A stretch of DNA of 64,000 nucleotides from positions 1,422,893 through 1,486,892 of the forward strand of contig FN649731.1 of NCBI GenBank assembly GCA_000310025.1, read 5' to 3'. Positions 11,501 to 24,810 of this stretch are shown one piece after another. The stretch comes from Ectocarpus siliculosus (lineage: Eukaryota > Sar > Phaeophyceae > Ectocarpales > Ectocarpaceae). The translations under genes and the position numbers were made by a program. The first letter of the stretch is position 1. Each line of letters starts with the position of its first letter. The notes under the pieces were generated by a model that saw nothing but the letters and a program-made list of their open reading frames with translations, ran no database searches and was not told the DNA's origin.

Positions 11501-14500
11501 CCAACACCACGTGAGTGAGAAGAAACATGAATATCGAAAACAACGTAGTTTTGTACGTTAGGTGCTCGGTGTTTGTTGTTGCCATGCATATGAACTTCGT
11601 TGTGCAAACGGGAATCAAGCAGAAGGGAAACAATATTTTACGTTAACGCCAGCGGCAGCGATTCCCCTCTTGGTGGCAAACGAGAAGCGCGGACAATACT
11701 CGAGAAGAGGAGAAACAGACAACCTTACTGCCACGTCGAATATCAACCTTCTATTTCCTAAGTTCTCGTTCCCTGTGGAACATTGCTCCCTCTGGAGGAC
11801 ACGGCCCAACATCGACTGAACGCCGGTGAAAATGCTGATCAGCGGGGAGACATGCCTCCCAAAAGCTTTGAGACTGGGTCAGATTCGAACGATTTGACGG
11901 TGGAGGCTATCATTAAGAAGATCAAAGCTCGCGAGGGTGCGCGGCGTTGCTGGGTGAATCTCAGTTTCAGTTGTGCGTTCTTTTCGAAGTTTTTACGTTC
12001 CTGAAATCCTCAGCGGCACGTCTTGTCGTTGATGTTGTTGCTGCTGCTGTTGCTGCTGTTGCCGCCGTTGCCGCAGATTTGATCTGCTGAACTATTTACT
12101 GGTTGTTCGTGTCGATTCCGCGTGCGAATCCACAGTGTTGGTGCTCCTGGGGAGCTTTAGTCGTCTCTCTCCATCATTCTTCAACGCGATGGGCTCTTCG
12201 ACAGCGTGTATCGCTTCTGTACCCCTGTTCAAATGCGGGGTTCAGAACACACGAGCATGGCGGGTGGGGTATTTTCCCGAGTTTCGTTTGCACCTTGTAT
12301 TGATCGACCCGGTCTGCCCGCCGTGTCTCGCTCTCGACAGATACTACACGCTCATGTCCTTGGCGGACGGCGACGTAGCTGCCATGATGAAGGTGAGCTC
12401 GAAACTACAACAGAACGGGTATCAGGTGACAATATATTGTTATTGCCGCCGCCCTGCCTTGCGTTGGTTTCTGATTTGCATCTTCGCGGATGTTGGCAAG
12501 TCACGTGGTTTGGTTTACGACCAAGCAACCAATTGTTTGCCGTAAACGCTTGCGATGATGTACTGACGATGGAAGCAACAACAACAACCACAGCGTATCC
12601 GAAACCGCTCCCACGTACCCCTCCCAAAAGCATAATGAACGCCCGCCCTGCTGCCCATACTAGGTGATGCTTTGTTTCCGTTTGTTCCTGCACACACACC
12701 ACATCGCCTGCTGCCTGTTGGTGACATGCAGCGGTCACCCTGACGCCCGCTCCTTTCTTCTATTACATTGCTACTGCGCGCTCAAACTCCTGTGGTTATT
12801 GGGGATGGACGTATTGTGCGCGAACGCAGCACGCCGGCCGCCTGACCGAGAAGCAGGCCGTGTTCCTCATCCGGCAGCTGGTCTCCGCGTTGGAGTTCCT
12901 GCACGCGCGGAGAATCGTGCACTGTGACGTCAAGCCTGCCAACATGCTCCTCGTCGGGAGTATAAGTGTATTGTTTTCATTTCCTTGTGTCTTGTGTTAT
13001 TTGAGGTGTTTTTCACCTATCCTGTTTTACCGACTTCGTTAACAGTCTCGTTGTTCTTCCTATTGTTTTTCGCGCGATTCCACTCTTCCACGCCATCATC
13101 GTACAAGGCGACTGTAGTGCAGTTAGAATGTTCCAGTAACGGCTAACTTGAGATAACCAATGGAACAACTCGTCGAACAGCCCGATATTCTACCGTATGT
13201 TTGGCTCCTGCTACTCCAACCGGATCTTTTTGGAACATTGTGAACAAACAAAACTGAAAACGTTTTATGCGGTGACCGAGAGACGGGGAAGAGGGAGAAG
13301 GAGAGATGACCAAAATGATATACTTCACGCGGCGATGCGTATCCCCCCCGTTCCTCGTTGTCGTGCATCGTGCTCCAGTTTTCTGTGCAAAACGTTTCGT
13401 GGAGTCTTCTTGCATCTAACCCCACCACTACCACCTCCCGCCCACCCCCCTAAACCAGACAAGATGCGGCTGGCGGACTTCGGGCTGTCGGCTAAAGTCC
13501 CTAGAGGCCACGCCGGCGTCAACGGTGCCTGTAGAACCTTGGTGAGAATACTCATCAGTATGACACGCGTCGATTGTTGACAAATTACGATTTGTCCGAC
13601 CGGTCGGTTGTTATTTTCAAGGGTAAAATGTAGACGATGGAAGGCATCCACTCATCCACCTGAGAAGCGGCCGTCTAAGGGAGCAAAGGCACTGGGAGGT
13701 TGAGGGTCGGATTGCTGTTTTATATAGGATGTGTCAAGACTTCCACCACGTCAACGTAGATCCATGCGCCTTGTTCGCATTTTTTCGTCAATGTCATGCC
13801 TTCAGGTTCACCATCCTCGAGGATACCATTCTTGGAACTAGTGAAGTTCAGGCACCTAGTTTTTCCGGCGTTTTGGTTTTGTTTCCCGACCTCAAAGCCC
13901 CAAAATATTCTGAAAGCACTGTTCGGCAGCGCCAAACATCCGAACAGCCAACACATATGGGGGCAACACGGGGTGGGTGGTGACATCTTTGGGGCCTGTG
14001 CTCAAACACGGGCATCTTGTTTGCATGCGAGGCCCTCATGGTTCTCTTGACTCCCACAAGCCCCCGTTTATTTGCGCATCATGGCCTTAGGCATAAATTG
14101 CACGTAGATTCAACATCGGCGAAGCCCTTGAACTGCATTTTATCCACTCTTGTTTGCCGTCGCCCTACGCCTAAAGCCGTACATGTCGCCGGAGCTGTTC
14201 AATGGTGCAAAGTTCGGGACGGCGGTCGACATGTGGGCGACGGGCGTGGTGGCCTACGAGCTAATGATGGGCGTCCTCCCGTTTGCTGGTGGTGGGAAGA
14301 GTAGCACCGCCCCCCGCGGCAGCGGCGGGAGCGTGAGCACCGATTCAAGCGGCTCGATCGTCACCGATTGCGGTAGTGGACCCGGCACCAGTTTCCGCAA
14401 CAGCAGCAGCAGCAGCCGGGGGGCGTCGCCCCGACCGGCGTCGATTCTGGCGACAGGTGACCGTGACGGTCTTCTGCGCGAAAAGAGGGCACGGAAGGAG

Positions 14501-15844
14501 GCCAAGGTGACGTGGAGGGAAAGAGTGCGCGCTGACATCATCAACGGAGAGTACACGGTAGACGATGGTGCTGTCGGGCACCAAGGACGACGGTTCATCG
14601 AGAAGGTGAGCGGCTTGGTCGGGGGTGCACTGAGATTCGTGGCCGCCCGGGGCGCGAGGTCCTGGAACTGTTTCTTGTGCGGGGTCAAAACTACCAGCCG
14701 TGGTAGGCATGCTTCTGCGAGCTTGAGCGGCGTGTCGAATTACCTAGGCTGAACTTGGGTTCTTGTGCACACCATGCCTATGTTGGTGTTTCGGACAGAA
14801 CGGGAGACCAGGACACGGCCGGGTGGTACGGTAGTGGATTGCTCGTGGGACCTACGACGGGCTTGTTTGCCAGACCGACAGGAATGCCAAGCCATGGGGG
14901 GATTGTAACAAGCACGAGAGCTGCGGTGAGAATGCACTGAGGTTGTGGACATATAGGGGGTAGTTTGGCGACGATGATCACGAGTCTCGAGAAAATGTTG
15001 AAAGTGTGAACAACGTGACAGCATTACACAACTATCGTCTCTTTACCTCCCAACCCGAGATGTGAGAGTGTGTCGCCTGCCGCCGCCCCTCTCGCGCCCA
15101 GCCCACCACGTACCTCGAGCACCTGCGCCCGCTGTCTCTTCCCTCTCGCCGCTTCATCCTCCCGCTCTATCGACCCTTCTCATGACGCCTCGCATCCGTC
15201 TCGCCTGCCCCGCGCCCTGTTTTTCCAACCCCCCGTTCAACACGCGACAACACAAGCTCCTGCAGAAGAACCCGAGCGACCGCATGTCCGCCTACGTTGC
15301 CGCCGGGCACAGCTGGCTCGACCCTAACTCCACCATCCCCGCGAGGAGGCGCGCGGTCCGGCTCACGGTCGCCGAGGCGCAGGTCGACCTGATGGTGCGG
15401 CTCGTGAAACGGCTTAAGTCGCGTGCGGGAGGACTGGTGGACCCCGCCCACCCGGCGGCGATGAAGTCCGCGGAGGCGGTGGAGGCGACGGCAGCAGCGG
15501 TGAGCGTCCTGTCGGAATCGGCCCTGCTCGCGGTGGCGGCGGCGGCCGAGTTGCGGGCGGAGTGCAAGGCGGCCAGGGCACTGGACAAGGCCGCTTCTGC
15601 CGCCGTTGTGTCTGCCAAGAACACGAAGGAAGCGCGGCAGGAGCAGGTGGGGGCTAACGCCAGTCCGGCAAAGAGCGGCGGCGGTGACTACGGTGGCCAT
15701 GGCGTGTTTGGTCTCGAGGCCATGTTCCACGAGGCGGAGGAGGCCGTGCGGCGCGCGGAGGTGTGCGCCAGGAGAATGACGCTGGCCGGAGAAGCGGCGG
15801 TTTGTGCGGTCACCAAGTGGAGGGACGTGGTCAAGCCACAGTGA
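8523..15844 (+). CDS. Serine/threonine protein kinase, multi-exon, N-terminus incomplete
   Basis: Protein kinase that would phosphorylate Ser/Thr using ATP; its substrate cannot be told. Exons: 8523-9762, 10174-10253, 11416-11510, 12341-12392, 12830-12959, 13459-13541, 14177-14605, 15257-15844. All boundaries are GT-AG and all phases agree, giving about 898 codons. Residues 1-400 are low-complexity (Pro, Ser, Ala, a Gln run) and probably disordered. The kinase domain spans roughly 405-725: Gly loop QGSFGGAV across the first intron, ATP lysine in LLAMKVV, alpha-C RQEAELLEV, hinge YYTLMSLADGDV, catalytic loop HCDVKPANML, LADFGLS, TLPYMSPE, DMWATGVVAYELMMG. A ~65-residue Ser/Gly-rich insert follows the DMW region before RADIINGEYTV and the final NPSDRM...GHSWL helix. 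The Ala/Glu-rich C-tail is probably helical. The Arg of HRD is Cys (non-RD type). The first exon starts at an acceptor (TTCAG before 8523), so an upstream start exon is missing from this model; alternatively Met at 8593 is the start. Confidence 0.85.
10440..10530 (+). repeat. Dispersed repeat fragment in kinase intron 2
   Basis: TTTAGTGTAGGGGTGAG followed by a spaced CTTAACATTTT-GGTTTTCT block matches 27568-27640 in the same order. The TTTAGTGTAGGG part also occurs at about 35353. It lies inside the second kinase intron. Confidence 0.55.
10826..10905 (+). repeat. tRNA-like sequence with Pol III A/B boxes (possible SINE head)
   Basis: TGGTCTAGTTGG fits an internal Pol III A box, and GGTTCGAATCC about 45 bp downstream is a perfect B box. 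The order and spacing are like a tRNA. The acceptor ends do not pair and the T-stem has only three good pairs, so it is not a convincing functional tRNA. A tRNA-derived SINE head or tRNA pseudogene within kinase intron 2 fits better. Confidence 0.45.
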
Positions 15845-15884
15845 TGTTGGACTCGGCACAACGAACGATGTTGTTGCTGTGAGG

Positions 15885-16480
15885 TTGTTGTTATTGTTGT
15901 TGTTGTTGTTGTTGTTGCTACTTCCTTCATATAAACAAACGGTGCGCTCTCTGCTGAGGACCTTCTGATGTCCGTACCGGTCCACCTGATGCGGGCGCCT
16001 TCCGAAGTCACAGGCCACCTACGTAGTACCCGAAACTGTATACGATGCATGCACTGCTAGATATCAAACAGGAACGTAAACGGACTCAGCAAGTCCTCAG
16101 AAGAACGCGATAGAGATCACTAAAGTATATTCCAGGAGGCGACCGAACCCAGAAAAAGAACACTAGAAAACATGATACCTTCGTACAGTTAACGAAGGCC
16201 CCATGCAGAAGAAACAGAGCTCATTGCTCCCGCTCGGCATGCGATGCCGAGGGAACAAAAATACAACAAAATATATAAAGTAACCAAAGATCCGTGATAG
16301 TGACAAAACGAACATTAATAGAGTCGCCTTAATTATCCTTGTAAGCGTACCCTTGTACGCCTACCGTGGTAGTCCGGGGTGTATTCCTCGCCGGGGTTTT
16401 ATGGGCCAAACCCTACAATCACGATGCGTGTGGGTGGTTCTGAGGTCACTCCTCCAGCGGACGAAACCGGATTGATTACA
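15885..16480 (+). repeat. ~0.5 kb hairpin-bearing repeat element, copy 2
   Basis: This is the second near full-length copy of the element at 5110-5640. It starts at a (GTT)n tract just after the kinase stop codon. Its hairpin CTCGGCATGCGATGCCGAG lies at 16243-16261 and differs from copy 1 only in the three-base loop, while both 8-bp arms are identical. The rest of the element is clearly more diverged. Part of it probably forms the kinase 3' untranslated region. Confidence 0.75.
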
Positions 16481-18339
<1,859 letters not shown>

Positions 18340-21300
18340 ATGATATTCCGCGTGGTGGGCCTGTGCAAGCCATGCCTCAACCAGGCGTACCCCCTGCGGA
18401 AGCAGCTCCTGCTGAGTTTCCTTGCATTTGCCACGGTGAGGTCGTTGTTTCGACAGCAACAGACAGCAGCACTCCGTTTTTGCACTTTTACCTGGAACCA
18501 GTACCCCGAAACACACGACTGACTGGTTGATTTGTTCAGAGGTCAGTGCGCCACACTGGATAGGTGCTATAATGCGGCACTTGGCACATGCATCCCCACA
18601 GGGTAGACAAAAGTGGTATAGCAGTCGTGGTGGCCCCTGTTTTGCGATTCCCTGCTCTCTGTGTGCTGAAATAGTAGCAGGATGCCTACATAGTGTTGCG
18701 CCCGTTCCCTGCTGTATGCTATACTCCTGTATGTCCTTTGTATTTTGCCTTCGGCCTCAGTGCTGTGCTTCTTTTTCATCTCCTCCCTGCCTACTCTGCC
18801 TTATTGGGTACTACCTTGATCTCCCCTTTTTGCTGTTGCTTTTGCTTTTATATAGATGGCTGTCTGCCCGTCTGCCGCCTCTTTGTTCTGTTACCAAGAT
18901 TGAACCAAGGGGGTGTACCTCTTTCTCTGACCCGTGATGCTGACTCCTAGTCTCAGTTGTTACCTCGCATAGCGCGCAGAGGGAGCGGAGGACTCCAGAG
19001 TATCTGTCGTTGGTTTCTATTGACTTGCGGACCCCTTGGGGCCAGTTTGTTTGAGCGTACCTTCTTAGGGTAAGTTAGCCTGTGACCACGGGAATCGACC
19101 GCGTCAAGTGTTGGATCAGTACGGACATATGAAGGTACTGGGTAGAGAGAGATCGGAACGGTTTTTAATGTGAAGACAACAACATTTATTACTCCCATGC
19201 CCTGGTGCGTAGTGCCTGATGCTGGTACGGTACCCTTTGCTTTTTTTAGGCGGGTGTGGGAAGCGTCCTCCCTTTTCACTTTATATTTTCGCCTTTATTT
19301 CGAACCATCTCTATCATAGAGTCTGAGACAGATTAGCAATGAATTCATAGCGTCAGAAAGTACCTGCATGATTTTTGTTTTGTTTAATTTTGATCGGTTA
19401 CCCAGGGCTCCTTTTCTCGACCGGTCGGTGCGGTAGCTGTTCTTTTCTTGCTATAATTTTGTCTTCCCTTTCCGAGTGGTTTGTACCCTGAGCCGCGTTC
19501 TCGACCAGTTCGCGGCCGCTAGGCCGTGCTTTGGCCGTGGGTGAGGGTTAGGGTAGATGTGGGGTGAGGAACCTAGCCTTGCTCGCGTGAGGAACCTAGC
19601 CTTGCAAAGTGCAACATCGGTTAGTCCTAAAGAATCACTAACAGAGTGTAAATAGACCTCACAACCCCCCCCACACAGAGAGGTCTACTTCCTGCTGTAG
19701 GTCCTTCGAGGTTGTTGCGGACCGGCAGCACCGCGTTGTCATGATGCGCGCGCGAAAGGTCGGCCGGCGCTCGGGGTTTGTTCCAGTGATGTGTAACGGT
19801 CAATTTCGAAAGCAAGCCGTGTCCCATGCCATGAGGCTGACCAGCATCATTCCACCTACAGCAAAAAGTTTTACTTAACTGTAGCTACCCCGTTGCATCT
19901 CCCGCAACCTTACAGGCAAGCCTGCTGCTGGCCCTAGCGGTTGTCATAGGCACGACGGCCTTCATCGGCGACAAGGCCAGGGTCGCGGCCCGTGTCAGCC
20001 TGGAGAACCAGATCAAGCGACACCTCACGAACGCCAGCGAGGAGGCCGCCACCACCATTGGAGCAAGGTTCCGGAAACTCCAGTACGGTGTGCTCGACGT
20101 CACGGCGTTCGCCCTCAGGGACACACGTCAGGAGGTCAGGATATGCGGAGCTTGTACATAAAAGATGTTGAAAATCCGCGCTGCTGCACCTTCGATCGGC
20201 GTCCGGCAGGGCACGCGCGTGCCAAGCACTTAATTTTGTCGATCTTGAGCACGCCTGAGAGACTGTGCACCGCCGTTTAGGAAGACGCTACGTGCGTCCG
20301 CTTCTCTGATGAGAAGAAATGCCTTCTATTGTACACGATGCCGTTCCGCACGTTGTTGCCCGCTCTGCTCCCGCTAACGGTTCCACGTTTCACGTCATTC
20401 TCCGGCACGAACGAACGGACCCCAGGACCTAGTCCTCGCTGGAGGCGATGAAGGGTACCCACTAACCCCGGCCCACACCGACCTTCGCGATACTGAGATC
20501 GCAACAAGCGCAGAAGCTAACCTGCAGAACTTCACCCGAATGAATTTCGAAGTGGATCTGTCACGCAGCACCTGGTGAGTTGACTGCTTTCGGGTCCAAG
20601 CCACAACACAGCTTTGCCACGACTGCTGTGTGGAGCAGCGCCCAATAACAACATGTGATCCAAATGATATTGCGTCTCGTGATCGTTTTAGATTTCTCTG
20701 GAACGAGAACTTCATTCTGGGTGCCTGTCTCAACGCGCCACACGGACGGATAAACCTTCAAGGGCTTTGTCTCACTTAATTGGCGTTCAGTAAGCCACGT
20801 TCCTTGAGGTATGGTGTTGCCCGCAAAGCGATCAGGCAGATACGGACGCTCGCATAGTTGTTTCCGTCCCCCGAGTTCCAACGTTGACTCCTCATCCCAG
20901 GGACAGATGCTAGTTGTATTTCAAGTCTTGGAGATGGGGGCTGGAAATAACATGTTCACGAATCTATTTTTTCTGCAGGCGGAAGCCTCGTCATTTCTCC
21001 CCCTCCTTCCCATCTTCATCCTCATCCTCGTCCTGGCCGTGCAAAAACGTGTGAAGTTGAGGAGACCGACGAGCTGACCCATTGTGGTCCACCCTGCCGT
21101 CCGCCCGTATCCATCCGCTATCAACCGTATCATACAGGTACTACGCTGATGCCGAGTCCTACACAGTCGAGGTTCCGGAGGACGAGATGGCCACGATCAC
21201 TCAAACCGCCCGGCTGGATCTGCTGTGGCCGGCCGTGTACATCAACTCGTACGAGACAAAGGGGGTCTACGTTGGAGTAGAGCTCTCGACGACGGGCCGG

Positions 21301-23897
21301 ACGTTCCGCTATTTTCCGGGAACGGACCTCAGCGGGGTGGAGGGATCTCGTTTCGCATGCGAGTACGTGGAGGAAGACGGTTCGATCGCTCCGTGCTTCG
21401 ACCCGACCGTTCGCCCCTGGTACGCGGTATGGAGTCTGGTGCAAAGGGGATCGAGGGCAATTACGCCAAACCTAGCTGCTGGCAGGGAGGGGGGCTTCAT
21501 TTCCTGATACACATTATCGTATTGCTGTTGTTATGGGTGTTTTTGTGGGTGCTTCCCTTGTCTTGCCTGTGTCAGGGGAAGAGGTTGATCGGTTCTTCGC
21601 CCCGCAAAATCCCCCTGGCATTTGAACGCCGATAAAAAAATTTCGGTCACACGGTAGCTTAAGTTTTTATCGTGGCAACATGTGTGAAAGGTTGCCTCTC
21701 GGGGAATGCTGGGCCATATCTGGATAGAGAACGGTGGTCAATGTCCCCAATGCATGCCCCCCCATCCACACAAGAATTCCTCCAGCGCCCAGAGCGCGTG
21801 TCGTGGTTTCGTTTGATGTGAGGTTTGCAGTGCACGCCATTCCCAACAAGGTCTGATAGTGAGAAGTATTAATCGTTGTGCTACTTGCTGAAAGAACACG
21901 CACGCTGAGCTCGCGTGATTCATTCTGTAGGAAGTCTCTGTGGCCATTTAGGCTGCATGTTGGCATAGGCGGCTCCTGGCCTGCCATCGTATATTCGCCC
22001 TTTTCTCCGCACCTCAAGCGCTCCCGGAGTTCTGCCTTTTTGGCCGTTTCCTAACCAAAGGCGGTACACTCGATGTTCTCCTCGCCTGTGAACACACGGG
22101 GTGGGGGAGCTCTCTCGAAGCTCCAATCCTGGCACAAGCAACAACTCTCCCTTCGCCCTTCAGGTACGAAACAGCCGAGGACGAAGATTATGACTCGGAG
22201 ACTTTTCTCGGACCAGCCATCATCACCGATCCCTTCAAAGGCGCAATCGACGACGATTGGTTGGTGGCCCTGGCCCGTGCAGTCTACAGGTGAACAAGTA
22301 AACGTCTTGACTGTTTTTCATAGGATTGCTTTGCACACGCCATGAGCGAGGATGTTGAAAACCCAGTGCACACCCTCAAGGTACAACCCCCCGGCAGCCT
22401 CACGTCTTGCTGGTGGTTGTTCACTTTTTGCTCCGGGAAGAAAAACTTTCGGCAGCATCATTCCAGCAACAAAGTTTTCGAGGCGGACTTCCGCGATCTT
22501 TCAAAGCTTTGTGTGGAGCGTGTTGTATCTTTGTTCTCGGGCAACGCTTTCGATTCTGCGCTCCTGGATGCCGCGCTTGGCAGCAACTCGGGAACGACTA
22601 GCGGCAGCCTCCTTGGAGTGGTCGGCATGGACGTGCGGCTGGAGGAAGTGCAGGAGTCAGTGGAGGCCATCAACTTCCTCGATACTGGCTACTCTATCCT
22701 GGCGACGGCTGATGAAGGAGTAGTGCTGGCCGCCGGCGTGTGGGACGAGGACGCTTCGGAGGAAGCCCCAACGGTGCGCAATGGTGGCCTGTGTGCTTGT
22801 CCGTTTAAGCCTATCTGATAGATATAATACATCAAGCGTGGCTGTGGTCGCGTGTCCGTATGGTTGTGGTCGCAGTGGTCATCGTGGAATCTAGTGGTAG
22901 GGCATCGTTGCGCTCGTAATCGAAATCAGGGGGCGTGGTCGCGCCCTTCTGCATTCCCGTTGTTAGCCTCTTAACACAAAACTGTCTTCGTCATTCTCAC
23001 AAGCATGGTGTCCGTTTGACGTTTCGGAAGCAAGGTCTGCGACCTTGGTATCGGCATCTGCTCCGGTCGTGACGGTGACGGGTGGACGGACCTGATAGCA
23101 GACACCGAGAACGGCGAAGTCAAAAGCTTCACTTCGAAGTCCACCGACGGCGTCGACGGTGAGAAGTCGAGCCGTGGTGCGCGAGGGCGGGGGCAAGGGG
23201 GGACGATGGGGGGCGAGTGGCTCGTCTGCTGACGATCATACCCGCTTTGTTGACTTCTGTTGATGCCTAGTGCACATCTCCCTCGTCCCGCTTCCTCTAT
23301 TTCTTCCTTTCTACTGTACAGCAGCCGGTATTTGCCTGCAAACATACTATCGTTGAGTCCAAATACTGCAAATATGAGCCAGCCCTTTATCTGTAAGGTG
23401 CGCCACTCCTCCGGTTCGTGCAATCTCCTTCTTGACACAACGTTGCTGTACTTCTGCTATCGGGAATGCAGAGGAGTGGATCCTGGTCGCCGCCCCCGTG
23501 GAGGGCACCTTTGACACGGCCATTTCCGGCGGTGCGGGCACGGTAACCCACTACATCCTGAGCGCTGTTCCTCGGAACGAAATTTTCGAGACGGTGGTTG
23601 GAATGGTGGACGTGATATGGGACAGTACGATACAGGTACAGTACACAACAGAAAGAGGACTACAATACGGTGATTTCGATCACCTGTGTGAATCGTTTTT
23701 CGTTGTTCAAACGTCAAGTATGGGGGCGATTTTGTGTGCAACATGAACAAGTTGTATGTAGATGATACCGTTTAAAAGGACACTTTATATATGCATACCC
23801 CGTCTTCAGAGTTTGAATGCCGGCACCATCTTTGTACTCGACACAAAGTGCAACCACACAGAAATTACAAGATGAATTTTATAGTCTCCTGTCTCTC

Positions 23898-23952
<55 letters not shown>

Positions 23953-24810
23953 TCCTCTTTCTGTCTCTCTCTCCACGTCCAGATCATCATTCCAACGGCC
24001 ATCGTCGCCTGCTGCACCCTGGTCGCCGTCGCTCTCTCCGTCTACTTCCTGGCTGGCTCGATCGTCCGCCCCATCGTGAAGATGACCAAGGCCGCACGCA
24101 GTATCACCGCGGACGGGGCGGAAACCGACGTCTTCGGCAGTGTAGCGGCGGATTGGGGCATCAAGAAAGACTCGGCCAGGTGATAAATCTCCACATCTTC
24201 GTGGCACAGAACACCAGACGTGACAGCACGCGGGTTCAATGTAGTAGCTAGCCTTTTCGAAGAGGGCAATGTATCATAAAACCCAACTTCGTTGGTGCCC
24301 TTCCCTGCGCTGTTGTTGTATAGCTATGGCAATGCCCAGCATGCCAAAGTAGTTGAGTGCGCACGATGCACAAGGGAGCATACGCTACGGTTGTGTGCAA
24401 TTGCCCGGGTCCTGATTTCATGTAGTTTTCGCTCAAGCAAAACCCGCTACTGATTTGGCTCGTCGATCTACCCGCCATGCTCTTTCTCTCTCTAATTGCT
24501 CCAACAATAAACGTGTGACATCGGCGCGGCCGGCGGCAGAGGCGTTGGTGGGGGACGTTTCTTGGACTATCTCCTCTGCCGGGGAGACGATGAGATCTCC
24601 ACTCTCGGCAGAGAGTTCCAGCTCATGATCACCGGGCTCGGGAAGCGGGGATTGGCGGCGGAGGCGATAGGTCTGATGGAAGAGCGCGCAGGATACCCCA
24701 TGAACCCGTTCACATCGGGGCCGTCGGCGCGCACGGCGGCCGCCGCTGCCGCCACCGCTGCTACTGCCCCGTGTGCGCCGGACGCCGCTGTGCTTGGTCC
24801 AATGTCGTGA
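18340..24810 (+). CDS. dCache-HAMP two-TM receptor-like protein, paralogue A
   Basis: Probable membrane sensor: the extracytoplasmic Cache domain should bind a small ligand and HAMP should relay the signal inward. Ten exons: 18340-18435, 19916-20134, 20426-20574, 21138-21419, 22164-22289, 22584-22773, 23035-23158, 23472-23635, 23983-24179, 24540-24810; phases agree throughout, giving 605 aa. TM1 is about residues 23-49, joined across intron 1. A long amphipathic helix follows (ENQIKRHLTNASEEA), then Cache signatures: STWYYADAESY, FRYFPGTDLSG, FDPTVRPWYETA (formed across intron 4), LLGVVGMDVRLEEVQ, FLDTGYSILATADEG. TM2 is about 451-475 (TAIVACCTLVAVALSVYFLA). HAMP AS1 is RPIVKMTKAARSI and AS2 is DEISTLGREFQLMITGL. 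Only ~55 residues follow AS2, Ala-rich, ending GPMS. No histidine kinase, cyclase, kinase or methyl-accepting domain is present. Paralogue B starts about 2.0 kb downstream. The ligand and the signalling partner are unknown. Confidence 0.86.
18953..19200 (-). repeat. Partial copy of the hairpin-element left end (minus strand)
   Basis: On the minus strand this reads AAAACCGTTCCG, then a CAGTACCTTC block, then TCCGTAC, then GTGGTCACAGGCTAA, matching the left ~150 bp of the elements at 5110 and 15885. The hairpin part is absent. It lies in intron 1 of paralogue A. Confidence 0.65.
23905..23952. repeat. (CT)n microsatellite at the exon 9 acceptor
   Basis: An almost pure CT tract ends about 30 bp upstream of the AG acceptor of paralogue A exon 9, extending the polypyrimidine tract. 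Paralogue B has a shorter, imperfect pyrimidine tract at the same position (about 33160-33240). Confidence 0.9.

Noticed and set aside
15167..16018. 283-codon open frame (-)
   Set aside because: It is the antisense shadow of the last kinase exon extended through a (GTT)n tract.
19555..19600. Possible regulatory direct repeat (GAGGAACCTAGCCTTGC twice)
   Set aside because: A single short duplication in an intron with no further support for function.
21420..21507. Continuation of receptor A exon 4 past 21419
   Set aside because: Paralogue B has a stop codon at the corresponding place, and only the donor at 21420 restores phase with exon 5 and the RPWY Cache motif.
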